Below are positions 18,541 through 33,252 of a stretch of 64,000 nucleotides of DNA, in pieces. The notes below the pieces were generated by a model. It was not told the DNA's origin. It ran no database searches and worked only from the letters and a program-made list of their open reading frames with translations. The position numbers and the translations under genes were made by a program. This DNA comes from Anoplopoma fimbria (lineage: Eukaryota; Chordata; Actinopteri; Perciformes; Anoplopomatidae). The first letter of the stretch is position 1; each line of letters begins with the position of its first letter. The DNA lies in contig NC_072465.1 of NCBI RefSeq assembly GCF_027596085.1, positions 11,708,857 to 11,772,856 of the forward strand. Reading direction: 5' to 3'.

Positions 18541-19110
18541 ACTAGTTCTCTCTCTCTTTCTCTCTCTCTAGTTCTCTCTCTCCTCCACTCACACTCCCCA
18601 TCTTGCTTTAAATTACCTCCCTCTCTCCTCCTCTGGCCTTCTTCCCTCTCCTTTATTCTCATCTCTGTCAATCCTTTGTTCCCTCAGCTGATATGATCAC
18701 ATCATATCTGATCGTTGTTTGTCTCCATCTAATGCTAAACTCACTCTTCCCTCTTTAACTTATTTCATCCCTCCATCTTTATATTGTATCACTTCTATCC
18801 CTCCCTGTCCATGTCCTCTCTACTCCTTTTATCAAACCTTTCTCTCCTTCACTCATCCCTAAGTTTTCCATCCATCTATCAATCCATGCATCTGATCTCT
18901 TCCTCCATGCCTCCATCACCACGCTACCTCATTAGCACATCTGGATCTCAATTTGTGCTCCTCCTCCACCCTGGCCCCTCCAGCAACCACCACCCCCACA
19001 ACACACACACACACACACACACACACCCTTACATTGCCCTCTCTCCATCCTCCATTTGAACTTCCTCTTCTCTCTTTCCCCCTCTCCTCCACCACCATTC
19101 CTCCTCGTCC
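18541..19110. repeat. Long pyrimidine-rich tract
   Basis: For more than 550 bp the plus strand is dominated by C and T (CTCTCTCT, CCTCCCTCT, CCTCCTC blocks), with a (CA)9 run at about 19003-19026 inside. The following 19150-19300 switches to purine-rich (GGTGGGGGAGGAAG, GATGAGGAGGAGGAGG). No gene is supported. Confidence 0.75.
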
Positions 19111-19311
19111 AATGAGAAAACTCCCCGCTCACCATGGCTCCTTAGCAACAGCCCCACAAGGGGTAGGAGTAGTGATGGAGGTGGGGGAGGAAGATATGAT
19201 GGGGGGGTAAGAATGGATGAAGATGAGGAGGAGGAGGTGAATGGAGAGACCAACCCCAGCGGGAGTGTGAGGCGGGAGGTGTGTTTGCCATTATCAAAGC
19301 ATTGCATCTGA

Positions 19312-19424
<113 letters not shown>

Positions 19425-19435
19425 GTATGTGTGTA

Positions 19436-21280
19436 AGGGAGGGAGGGGGAGAACACACAGGCCTGAATGGGATGGAACTAAAGTGCAACCGCTGTGTTTT
19501 ATCTCAGTGTGTGTGTTTGTTTTAATGCAACAAAGGCTGGATTCACAGAGCAAAGCAAAAAAAAAGGCAACATATATTCCAGAAGGCATCGTTTCAAAGT
19601 GTAGTCATATTTCATCATCTGGCTAACACGCACACCAAAACAAAACCTTTCTCAATAAAAAGCTAGTGTTTCCACTTTATATTCTAATTAACAAAAAAAC
19701 GCCTAATAGCAAAGTCAAAGATGGGTATGAAGAACAAGCAGGCTGCATGGTAAGCTCCCAAGTGACTTCATGAAAGAGTGAATGAATAAACATGAATCTA
19801 GCATGGTGTTGTCTGGATTCTAGACACTCATAAGGGGCATGTGTTATAAATACGTCCTTTCATCAATGACTAACATTAACCTTTCACTTCATATGGGAAG
19901 TCACTTTCAGCTAAATCTCACAGTGTGAATCAGTGCTGGCCTGACTCTTCATTTGGACAGAAGCTGGTGATAGTCAACGCCACCATCACGGCATGAAGCT
20001 AAAGGCTAATGTGGAAGTATCTTCAGCTTCAGTTTGGAGCCCACTGGCATTAAATAGAAATCACAATTCAAATTATGTTCAAATACAACATAATAATAAA
20101 TATATCAAACATGTCTTGTTGTGTGAGCCAGTTTGAGTTGAAAGTATCAAGTATTTTAGAGGAATACAAATCTTAACTTAGTTAAGTCATGTGTGTCATG
20201 ACAAAAAAACATAATGCTTGTACTGATAAACATATCAATTCTCATTTCAGCAACAAGACAAGCCATTACATTACACAGTGTGTGCTGTGCGTGATGTGTT
20301 TCCTCAGTGGACAGCTGAGGTCATGTGCAGGGCTTCCATTAATATGTCATGAAGAGGCTTCATGCAGGACATCCCTTTCATATCTGGGACAGTTCCTCTG
20401 TAAATGTGTTTATTCCACAGTTCAAATGTCAGCTCCCCCCTGTTGTTGTATCTTAGCGATTTCTCCCCACCCTTACTGTGACTCTGATCAGAACTTGTTT
20501 CAAATCCTTTCTCATTTTTTCTAAAATGCAGTGAAGTGAAGCGTAAGCCTTACTGTTTCTAGGATATTATCTTGGCATTAAAATGTATTGACTGTGTCCT
20601 TCTGTTGATCAATGCATAATGGTGTTCACAACAAACACAAAGAGCACTTTTTGCAAAAAAATACAATAATGTAGTTGACGTATTACTTCAATTACTTCAC
20701 CTTATTTTGGGTTCATACCGCTGTAGTAAACCAGACAAATCAGCCGACATGTGACTTGCTGGATACAGTGAATACAGCTCCGTGAGATTCAGCCATGATG
20801 TTAACACCGACACGACAGCGTTTTTTCCCACATGTATTTGAGACTATCAAAACATGTACAAAGCAGCAATAGCGGTTAAGTTAATGATAGTTTGTCTGTA
20901 TCCATGGAGGAAGCCCCTCCTTCTCCCAGGCACGTCTAGCGCGAGGGACGCAAATGAACACTTTGTGCTCTTGCGGTCAAACTCATGCGAGTAACTTCAT
21001 TGGTGTTAACACAGCCTCACTGCTTTGAGCTGTAAGAAAGGAGGCCACACTAAGATAAGACTGAAAAGGGGTCCAACCTTGGCAGTCCCTCAAATTTTTT
21101 TATTACTTCGTTTTTATAGTTCACTTTTGTTAATTGGACAGTTAAGTACCCACAATGCAGTTCATTGTGACACTGTTTACCCTGCCCAGTGTCTGTTGGC
21201 TAACATTAGAGGGGGGTTGTGTTCCGTTTAAACAAAAACAAAATATATTTTACTTAGTTTCAATATATTTCAGTGGACTT
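19436..21280. other. Unique sequence, no gene seen
   Basis: No recognisable exon, RNA gene or transposon. 20290-20420 is repeat-free with E-box and homeodomain-type cores but gives no firm function. Confidence 0.5.
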
Positions 21281-21366
21281 GGATTTAGCTTCAGAGCTAA
21301 ATCCAAGCTCTGAAGCTTGGATTTAGCTCTTAAATGACTTTAATCACCACAGTGATTAAAGTCATT
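21281..21366. repeat. Cluster of perfect hairpin-forming inverted repeats
   Basis: GGATTTAGCT (21281-21290) pairs with AGCTAAATCC (21295-21304). AGAGCTAAATCCAAGC (21293-21308) pairs perfectly with 21315-21330 around a 6-base loop. AATGACTTTAATCAC (21333-21347) pairs perfectly with 21352-21366 around a 4-base loop. So three overlapping or adjacent palindromes fill 86 bp, just before a CA microsatellite. Confidence 0.9.
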
Positions 21367-21389
21367 CTGCAATTGGCTGGTCTGTCCTG

Positions 21390-21895
<506 letters not shown>

Positions 21896-21984
<89 letters not shown>
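21896..21984. repeat. (GT)n microsatellite
   Basis: About 90 bp of GT dinucleotides followed by ATTTGTGTATTTGTG variants. Confidence 0.98.
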
Positions 21985-25641
<3,657 letters not shown>

Positions 25642-25677
25642 AATCTCAAAAGGATCTATACAGATCCTTTTGAGATT
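25642..25677. repeat. Perfect 16-bp palindrome with 4-base loop
   Basis: AATCTCAAAAGGATCT at 25642-25657 is the exact reverse complement of AGATCCTTTTGAGATT at 25662-25677, separated by ATAC. No neighbouring transcription unit is visible that would make it a terminator. Confidence 0.92.
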
Positions 25678-26243
25678 AAACGATACATTAATGTTTTTAG
25701 TATTGCTAGATATCCTGCTGCTTAAATGATAAACAGAAATAAATTAATGTTTAGGCAAAGGGTCTGCGTGGTGCAACTAATGCAATTCATTTTCCCAACA
25801 AATAGTCTGAACCCCCAAAAATAGCCATTCAGAATGATACAAACCGCGAGTACACAACAGACTGGGAGTCCAACACTTGTGCACCTGTCTGCTTCCTTGA
25901 CTTCACCTTGCACTACATGAAGGTAATACTACTAAAGCACTGCACATGGACACTGGATGTAACTTCCTAATGCTTCATCTTTGTGTAAGAACATGCTAAG
26001 TAGGAGGCAGGGCTGCAGCTAAAAGCTGATTTCTGATTTGATCTTGTGTTATTCCACAGAAAATACAATAACGTCTGTAAATGATTTACTGATGTCAAAT
26101 TCACATCCTGTTCTCTGCTTCCCAGCATGATTGGCATCAGACACATGGCCTTGAGCATTGTTCTTTCGAGAAAAAATAAATCTGTGTAATGTGGGTAGAT
26201 CACAGAGTGACAATTTGTTCTGATCTTTTCCCTTTGGCCATGA
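25678..26243. other. Unique sequence, no gene seen
   Basis: Nothing recognised. Confidence 0.5.
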
Positions 26244-26298
26244 AGAGAGAGAGAGAGAGAGGGAGAAAGAGAGGGAGAGAGAGAGAGAAAGGGGGAAG
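26244..26298. repeat. (GA)n-rich low-complexity tract
   Basis: GAGAGAGAGAGAGAGAGG-type purine run; a complementary CT-rich patch follows at about 26366-26400. Confidence 0.9.
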
Positions 26299-26476
26299 GG
26301 GTGGTTAGTGTGAAACCTCTCGGCAAAATATTTGCAGAGAAAGGTCCGTCGTTGTCCATTAGGGTCCCTCTCTCTTTTTTCTCCCTCTCTCTCTTTCTTT
26401 CTGTTTTTCTGGGGGCATTAACCTCCTCTTCACAATGCTGCCAAACAAAGAAGGACTGTATTTGTGTATACATGTG

Positions 26477-26479
<3 letters not shown>

Positions 26480-26557
<78 letters not shown>
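26480..26557. repeat. (TG)n microsatellite
   Basis: About 78 bp of TG dinucleotides. Confidence 0.98.
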
Positions 26558-26558
<1 letters not shown>

Positions 26559-26707
26559 GTGATGCTCTGGCAATACTGTCCACCCTCCTTCATCCCTCAA
26601 CAAACACTTCTACACAACACTAACACACACACACACCTGCAAATGAATAAAAAATTAAAAAAACTCGAAATGCATTTATGTTCTAATCCTCCCACCGGTA
26701 TGTGCCA

Positions 26708-26765
26708 CACAAACACACACACACACACACACACACAAAACACAAACACACGCACACACACAAAC

Positions 26766-26848
<83 letters not shown>
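26708..26848. repeat. Compound (CA)n microsatellite
   Basis: CA runs interrupted by AAAACACAAACACACG-type variants, then about 80 bp of pure CA. Confidence 0.97.
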
Positions 26849-26850
<2 letters not shown>

Positions 26851-27424
26851 AGCATGAGTAAAAGACCTGTCTGATAAATGTGTGTACTATGTTCAGTGTT
26901 TAAATCCTCCAACAGCAGGTTCAGACTGCCCTGCGTCATTACTGACACTTAGGCCTCCCACACACACACTCCCACACAAAACACCTACACACACGCACAC
27001 GCTCACACAGTCCCTTATGTATGATTAGCTGTAAACATGTTGTACTGGAGAAGAGCAGCACAACATACCAAATCCTTTCCAATAAATAGAAGCGTACCAT
27101 TCCTATTGATCTGACTCTTTGACCTCAGCGGAGGTCAAATGTCAGCGTCAACACTGCCAACAACACAGAGATGTTAGAAAATGACATTCACATCGGATAC
27201 TTTCTACACGCCACATCATTCATAAATGAATGACGGGGGACTTTTTCTGTTTACGCACTGACTTGACACTAAGGACACGTTCCAACTGGTTCTTTGCTGA
27301 TATGTTCATAGGAGAACCAAATCAGTACAGCAATAGATTAAAGGTTTACTTGATCATCTTACTGGTTTCCATCTCAAAAAGAGGAAATGATGGGCCATGA
27401 GGTGTATTAATCCCTTGATGGATC
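26849..27424. other. Unique sequence, no gene seen
   Basis: Short CA runs at 26960-27008; otherwise nothing recognised. Confidence 0.5.
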
Positions 27425-27515
27425 ATTCATACCCATTCATACACTCCAGGAACATCCTGCGGGAGCACTTTGGGGTGAAGTGTCTTGCCCAAGGACACAT
27501 CAACATGGACTACCA
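27425..27515 (+). repeat. Teleost dispersed repeat fragment
   Basis: ATTCATACCCATTCATACAC, then GGAGCACTTTGGGGTGAAGT, GTCTTGCCCAAGGACACATC and AACATGGACTACCAGAGC. From memory the CTTGCCCAAGGACAC block is common in fish interspersed repeats. A degraded relative (GTTAAGTGCGTTGCCAAAGG) lies at 10289-10325. Class not assigned. Confidence 0.5.
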
Positions 27516-28650
27516 GAGCAAGACTATTGCATGGCCAAGTCCACAAATTTGGGAGTAACATGACAACATTTCCAGAATAGCTGGCATGTTAATCTGGTTT
27601 AAAAATCTGAGAGGAGTGTTCAACCAATAAGGTGCATGAAGAGCGCATGTTCATGTATAAATGAGTTATACCGCTGGCTAGAGATGAGCTAATTGATTCA
27701 TGACATGTCTTATGAGCCTTGCCAGACCACACTAGGTCAAATAAAAACTGGTGCCAGGCTACAGACTTGAGTTAAGCAGTCTGTTGTCTGTAAAAAGATG
27801 AGAACTCATCAGATGAGTCAAAATGAGCTAAAAAACGATATATGATCATACTTGTATGGAATCACAAGCAAAAAGCACAATATTATTCAAATCTATCAGC
27901 AATGTCAATTAAAAACCCAGTCGCCATTATAAAATGTTGGATTGTACCATTGCAAACCCTCGAATAAGTTGAAACTCAATGTTTCTGATGCAAAAATAGG
28001 TTTCATATCAACATTTCTAGATACGTGTATAACAAAGTTACAGTGTTTTAACTGCTCGTGGCATTTTTGCCTTTCGGAATCTGTATTCTCAACTATTAAT
28101 GGGTTTAGGCAACAAAACAGCTCGGCTAGGTTAAGTAACACACGGGACATGAACAGCGGTCTCCTGGGTGAAAGTCATGTAGACTTTTGCGGACTTTGAT
28201 CAAGCTTATTTATAGATCAAAAACAAATATAATCCGGGAGAATTTACGTTTCGAACTAAACGCAATTGACAATGCAGTTTTGTTGTATAGGAACTTCATT
28301 TTTAGAAGACCAGGCTGCAATTAACACTATACATTACTACTAACAATAAGACTCAACTAATATGAGACATCAAATAACTGGCATGAGACAATTAGTTGCT
28401 GTCAACGAGCACTGGGTACCGCCAGTATGGCCGACAGTGGCCACATCCCAACATATCTTGAGTGATGTTAGTTATGCAGGAGCTGAATGAGGCCATTCAC
28501 AACTAAAATAAAGAGACCGAGAAAAATAAAACAGAAAGAGCCTAAAATGCAGAAAGGCAGCAGCTTTAAGCGTAATTGTGGCCAATGAGGAAACATGCAC
28601 ACAAGACATAATCAATCATTTTCCAATCAACCGTGGCAGACTGACTGATC

Positions 28651-28651
<1 letters not shown>
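27516..28651. other. Unique AT-rich sequence, no gene seen
   Basis: Short open frames on both strands (around 27905-28199) overlap each other and have no recognisable product. Confidence 0.5.

Positions 28652-28709
<58 letters not shown>
28652..28709. repeat. (TG)n microsatellite
   Basis: About 58 bp of TG dinucleotides. Confidence 0.97.
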
Positions 28710-28710
<1 letters not shown>

Positions 28711-29020
28711 TGCAGACTAGCAGTACAGACAGCTGTAACTACATTTATCTTCCTTCAGCCGAAATGATCACTATATCAGCTAACAGAGGTAAATATCACA
28801 CACACCAGCGTAATATACAGTACAGCAGACTGTATTCCATTGATCCACATGCTGTCTGTTAAAAAGGACGACCGTCTTTGACTGACTTTCTCATTTTTGT
28901 GTAAAAGGTGGCTGAACTCTGAACTTCTGTACAGAAAATAAAACTGGAAGGAGGTTGGTATATTCTCCCCTACACACACACACACACACACACACAGAGT
29001 GTACAGACATATAGCGATAC

Positions 29021-29390
29021 CTCGGTGGTCAGTGCAGCTCTTGGGTCCAGGTGAGCAGCAGTGCAGGGTGACTGTGATGTATCTCCATCCCCATCAATCC
29101 TTCAGCATCCAGGAAAGCGAAGAGAAAGCAGCCAACACAAAGACTGAGCGTCTGTCAGTCTGGTCCAGCACGGAGACACAAACACAGCTGATGTTATAAC
29201 TGTAGAAACGGTGGAGAACACTACCACCTCGCCTTCTCTCTCACTCAGTCTATTTCCTCCCTCCTCACTCTCTCTACCCCTTTCTCTCCCTCTCTCTTTG
29301 CTCCCGCTGCTTCTCCCAGCGTACTCTCTCTCTCTCTCACACGGATTCTCCATCTGTCAACGCCCCCTCTCCTTCACCCCTCCCACCTCA
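29021..29390 (-). promoter_or_regulatory. Candidate promoter and 5' noncoding exon (minus strand)
   Basis: Read on the minus strand, a GA-rich leader (GAGAGAGAGAGAGTACGC, GGGAGAGAAAGGGG) passes into non-repetitive sequence containing short upstream ATG frames and reaches CACCGAG followed by GTATCG, a moderate splice donor at 29020. This is the sort of GA-rich 5' UTR seen in neuronal genes, and it would lie upstream of the signal-peptide exon at 628-792 with a long first intron. Against it, the donor is not strong, there is no clear TATA box or CpG island, and a plus-strand donor (GTCCAG then GTGAGC at 29051) competes in the same place. This is an inference only. Confidence 0.22.
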
Positions 29391-29408
29391 TACATAATTA
29401 ATGAGCCT

Positions 29409-29434
29409 CAGACACACACACACACACACACACA
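29409..29434. repeat. (CA)n microsatellite, short
   Basis: About 25 bp of CA dinucleotides. Confidence 0.95.
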
Positions 29435-29719
29435 TGCTCCACTGCTGTCAAACACACTCACACGCACACGTTGCAAGCTACGCACAACTGTCCCTCACAC
29501 ATGCAAGTGAAACACTGCAGACAGCCTTTAAACAGCCCACCGTCATGTCTGGATGAGATCATAGAGCGAACAGAACCATGAATAAAATCTTCTTCAGTTA
29601 GCTGAACTACAACAACATAGAACAACATAGAACCACAGGAATGACTCAGCAACAGGTTTGAAGAAACAGTCGACCAATGGGACATGTGATCTGTATTCCG
29701 AACATATTCACTTTAGCAC

Positions 29720-29866
29720 TTTTTTGTGTTGCACCCTTATGCAAAAATTGTTTAATTAATGTTTCCCTCATCAATTTACACCCGATACTCCATAATGAGA
29801 AAGTGGAAACAGGATTCTATTGAATGTTTTGCAAATATATGAAAAAAAAAAAAAAAAAAAAAAAAA
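29720..29866. mobile_element. Tc1-like transposon end fragment with A-run
   Basis: The series TTTTGTGTTGCACCC, CCCTCATCAATTTACACCCG, ATACTCCATAATGAGAAAGTG and TTTTGCAAATATATG followed by 25 A residues (29842-29866) resembles the conserved end region of fish Tc1-like elements as I remember them. No transposase remains. It sits directly beside the 3' end of the LINE at 29880. Confidence 0.45.
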
Positions 29867-29913
29867 GTCCACAAGTAGAACGTCTCATCTCATCTCATCT
29901 CATTTTCGTCCGC

Positions 29914-30735
29914 TTATCCGGGGTCGGGTCGCGGGGGGAGCAGCTCAAGCAGGGGGCCCCAGACTTCCCTTTCCCGGGCCACATTGACCAACTCTGACGG
30001 GGGGATCCCGAGGCGTTCCCAGGCCAGTGTTGAGATATAATCTCTCCACCTAGTCCTGGGTCTTCCCCGAGGTCTCCTCCCCACTGGACGTGCCTGAAAC
30101 ACCTCCCAAGGAAGGCGCCCAGTGGGCATCCTTGCCAGATGCCCGAACCACCTCAGCTGACTCCTTTCTAAGTAAAGGAGCAGCGGCTCTAATCCGAGTT
30201 CCTCACGGATGGCTGAGCTTCTCACCCTATCCCTAAGGGAGACGCCAGCCACCCTTCTGAGAAAACTCATCTCGGCCGCTTGTACCCGCGATCTCGTCCT
30301 TTCGGTCATCACCCAGCCCTCATGACCATAGGTGAGGATAGGAACGAAGATCGACCGGTAGATCGAGAGCTTTGCCTTGCGGCTCAGCTCTCTTTTCGTT
30401 ACAACGGTGCGGTAAAGCGAACGCAATACCGCCCCCGCTGCTCCGATTCTCCGGCCAATCTCACGCTCCATAGTACCCTCACTCGCGAACAAGACCCCGA
30501 GGTACTTGAACTCCTTCACTTGGGCTAAGGACTCATTTCCTACCCGGAGTAAGCAATCCATCGGTTTCCTGCTAAGAGTCATGGCCTCAGATTTAGCGGT
30601 GCTGATCCTCATCCCAGCCGCTTCACACTCGGCCGCCAGCCGATCCAGTGAGTGCTGAAGGTCACAGGCCGATGATCCAATGAGGACCACATCATCTGCA
30701 AAAAGCAGTGACGAGATCCTCAGACCACCACGAAC
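29914..30735 (-). pseudogene. Rex3-like LINE: catalytic and C-terminal reverse transcriptase
   Basis: The third frame opens with GLRISSLLFADDVVLIGS, holding the FADD version of the polymerase catalytic box, then continues through the thumb (EFKYLGVLFASEGTMEREIG, KLSIYRSIFVPILTYGHEGW) and the C-terminal region (EMSFLRRVAGVSLRDRVRSS, LRWFGHLARMPTGRLPWEVF, GRRPRGRPRTRWRDYISTLA) to the normal family end LLELLPPRPDPG. This segment is fully open for more than 250 codons, so the 3' half has decayed less than the frameshift count suggests. Confidence 0.9.
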
Positions 30736-31233
30736 TGCAACCCCTCCCCACCACGACTACGCCTCGATATCCTGTCCATGTATATCACAAACAGGATTGG
30801 TGACAAGGCGCAGCCCTGGCGGAGACCAGCACCCACTGAGAACGAAACTGACTGGCTGCCGAGGACGCGAACACAGCTCTCGCTTTGGGAGTACAGGGAT
30901 TGGATGGCCCTGAGGATAGACCCCCTTACCCCATACTCCCGCAGCACCTCCCACAGTTTCTCCCGGGGGACCCGGTCATACGCCTTCTCCAGATCCACAA
31001 AACACATGTAGACCGGATGGGCATACTCCCAGGCCCCCTCCAGGATCCTTGCGAGAGTGAAGAGCTGGTCCGTAGTTCCACGTCCGGGGCGAAAACCGCA
31101 TTGTTCCTCTTCAATCTGAGGTTCGACGATCGGCCGAACCCTCCTTTCCAGCACCTTGGAGTAGACTTTACCAGGGAGGCTGAGAAGTGTGATACCCCGG
31201 TAATTGGCACACACTCTCTGGTCCCCCTTTTGA
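30736..31233 (-). pseudogene. Rex3-like LINE: central reverse transcriptase
   Basis: This second frame carries KGDQRVCANYRGITLLSLPG, EEEQCGFRPGRGTTDQLFTL, the catalytic-Asp block VYMCFVDLEKAYDRVPRE and GLRQGCALSPILFVIYMDRI. It runs into a stop just after GEGLQFVVV. A 2-bp gain around 30735 accounts for the change of frame before the next segment. Confidence 0.88.
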
Positions 31234-32004
31234 ACAGGGGAACCACCACCCCGGTTTGCCACTCCTTTGGCACTGTACCCGAGTCCCACGCGATGTTGAA
31301 TAGGCGTGTCAACCATGACAGCCCCTCAACACCCAGAGCCTTTAGCATTTCTGGCTGGATCTCATCAATCCCTGGGGCTTTGCCACTGCGGAGATGTTTG
31401 ACTACCTCAGTGACCTCCACCAGGGAAATTGACGACGAAACACCATCAACCTCGAGCTCTGCCTCCAACATAGAGGGCGTGTTATTCGGATTCAGGAGTT
31501 CCTCAAAGTGTTCCTTCCAACGTCCGACGACCTCCTCAGTTGAGGTCAACAGAGTCCCATCCTTACTGTACACAGCTTGGATGGTTCCCCGTTTCCCCCT
31601 CCTGAGGTGCCGGATAGTCTTCCAGAAACACTTTGGTGCCGACCGAAAGTCCTTCTCCATGGCCTCTCCGAACTTCTCCCACACCCGCTGCTTCGCCTCC
31701 GACACGGCAGCAGCTGCAGCCCTTCGGGCCTGTCGGTACCCTGCAACCGAGTCAGGAGTCCTCCAGGATATCATATCCCGGAAGGCCTCCTTCTTCAATC
31801 GGACGGCTTCCCTGACCACCGGTGTCCACCACGGTGTCCGAGGGTTACCGCCCCTTGAGGAGCCTAAGACCCTGAGGCCACAGCTAGCCACCGCAGCTTC
31901 AGCAATGGAGGCTTTGAACACCGCCCACTCCGGCTCAATGCCCCCAACCTCCACAGGAATGCCAGAAAAACTCCGCCGGAGGTGTGAGTTGAAGATACCT
32001 AGGA
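31234..32004 (-). pseudogene. Rex3-like LINE: linker and N-terminal reverse transcriptase
   Basis: From [20 protein letters not shown] onward this frame reads through the linker (RGGNPRTPWWTPVVREAV, EAKQRVWEKFGEAMEKDF) into the start of reverse transcriptase (SLVEVTEVVKHLRSGKAPGI, LTRLFNIAWDSGTVPKEW, QTGVVVPLFK). At about 31233 a single missing A turns the expected FKKGDQRVCANYRG into the wrong frame, and the rest of the open frame to 30926 is out-of-frame read-through. Confidence 0.85.
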
Positions 32005-32994
32005 CGGGGCCTCCTCCAGACGTTCCCAGTTCACCCGCACTACTCGTTTGGGCTTACCAGGTCTATCCGGAAATTTCCCCCATTCCCTGATCCAACTCAC
32101 AACCAGATGGTGGTCGGTTGACAGTTCCGCCCCTCTCTTTACCCGAGTGTCCAAAACATGCGGCCTCAGATCAGATGACACGATCACAAAATCGATCATT
32201 GATCTTCGGCCTAGGGTACTCTGGTACCAGGTACACTTATGAGCACCCTTATGTTCGAACATGGTGTTTGTTATGGATAATCCATGACTAGCACAGAAGT
32301 CCAATAACAAACGACCGCTCGGGTTTAGATCAGGGAGGCCGTTCCTCCCCACCACGCCTCTCCAGGTGTCTCCATCGTTGCCCACGTGGGCGTTGAAGTC
32401 ACCCAGCAGAACTACGGAGTCCCCTACTGGAGCCCCATACAGGACTCCATTCAGGGTCTCCAAGAAGGCCGAGTACTCTGAGCTGCTGTTTGGTGCATAC
32501 GCACAAACAACAGTCAGAGTTTTCCCCCCTACAACCCTAAGGCGCAGGGAGGCGACCCTCTCGTCTACCGGGGTAAACTCCAACACCGCGGCGCTCAGCC
32601 GGGGATTTATGAGTATCCCCACACCCGCCCGGCGCCTCACGCCCTTGGCAACTCCGGAGAAGAATAGAGTCCAACCCTTATCCAGGAGTACGGTACCAGA
32701 GCTGAGACTGTGCGTGGAGGTAAGCCCCACCAGATCTAACTGATAGCGCTCCACCTCCCTCACAAGCTCCGGTTCCTTTCCCCACAGCGAGGTGACGTTC
32801 CACGTCCCCAGAGCCAGCTTCTGCCGCCCGGGTCTGGTCCGTCGAGACCCCTGACCTTCGCTGCCACCCATGTGGCTGCGCACCCGACCCCAACGGGTCT
32901 TCCCACAGGTGGTGGGCCCATGGGATGAAGAGAGGGGGTGCCACGTAGTTTGTTCGGGCTGTGCCCGACCGGGCTCCGTGGCAAACCCGGCCAC
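31999..32994 (-). pseudogene. Rex3-like LINE: endonuclease segment
   Basis: This open frame of 331 codons carries the apurinic-type endonuclease that nicks target DNA in non-LTR retrotransposition. Visible family motifs are [11 protein letters not shown] near the start of the domain, [18 protein letters not shown], the metal-site block [30 protein letters not shown] and the catalytic [11 protein letters not shown]. The frame ends at ...[10 protein letters not shown] and a stop, where the reverse-transcriptase frame ([13 protein letters not shown]...) begins in another frame, consistent with loss of one base near 32005. The N-terminal 75 residues are Gly/Pro/Arg-rich and translate leader sequence; the true start is uncertain. 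Confidence 0.85.
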
Positions 32995-33252
32995 CAGGCG
33001 CTCGCCATCGAGCCCTCCGTCTGGGCCTGGCTCCAGACTGGGGCCCCGGGCTTCCTCCGGGCCGGGTCACATCTCCTCTTCTTTCGTTATTCATTGAGGA
33101 TTTTTGAACCATTCTTAGTCTGGCCCCTCACCTGAGACCACTCTGCCATGAGAGACCCTACCAGGAGCACAAGGCTCCAGACAACACAGCCCTCAGGTTC
33201 ACAGGGACACGCAAACCTCTCCACCACGATAAGGTGACGGTTCCAGGAGAGT

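Larger units (their letters stand above)
29880..33252 (-). mobile_element. Nearly full-length Rex3-like (RTE clade) non-LTR retrotransposon
   Basis: Minus-strand LINE of about 3.4 kb. Order from its 5' end: a leader at about 33250-33000, an AP-type endonuclease, reverse transcriptase, and the C-terminal segment ending RPRTRWRDYIS...LLPPRPDPG. It finishes in a short tandem tail, four TCTCA units on the plus strand at 29882-29902, as RTE elements do instead of a poly(A). The sites GGTGACAAGGCGCAGCCCTG (near 30800) and ACCACCACCCCGGTTTGCCA (near 31240) closely match the degenerate Rex3 primer sites as I remember them. Three frameshifts separate the coding segments, so this copy is dead. I could not define a target duplication. 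The 5' boundary is approximate, set where family-like sequence gives way to unique AT-rich DNA. Confidence 0.9.

Noticed and set aside
25642..25677. Rho-independent terminator
   Set aside because: This is eukaryotic DNA, there is no T-run after the stem and no adjoining bacterial-type gene.
25967..26593. 208-codon minus-strand open frame
   Set aside because: Made of a CA microsatellite and GA/CT tracts; the remaining part has no recognisable domain.
30885..32090. 401-codon plus-strand open frame
   Set aside because: It is antisense to the reverse transcriptase of the Rex3-like LINE and has no family resemblance; the minus-strand frames carry all the motifs.
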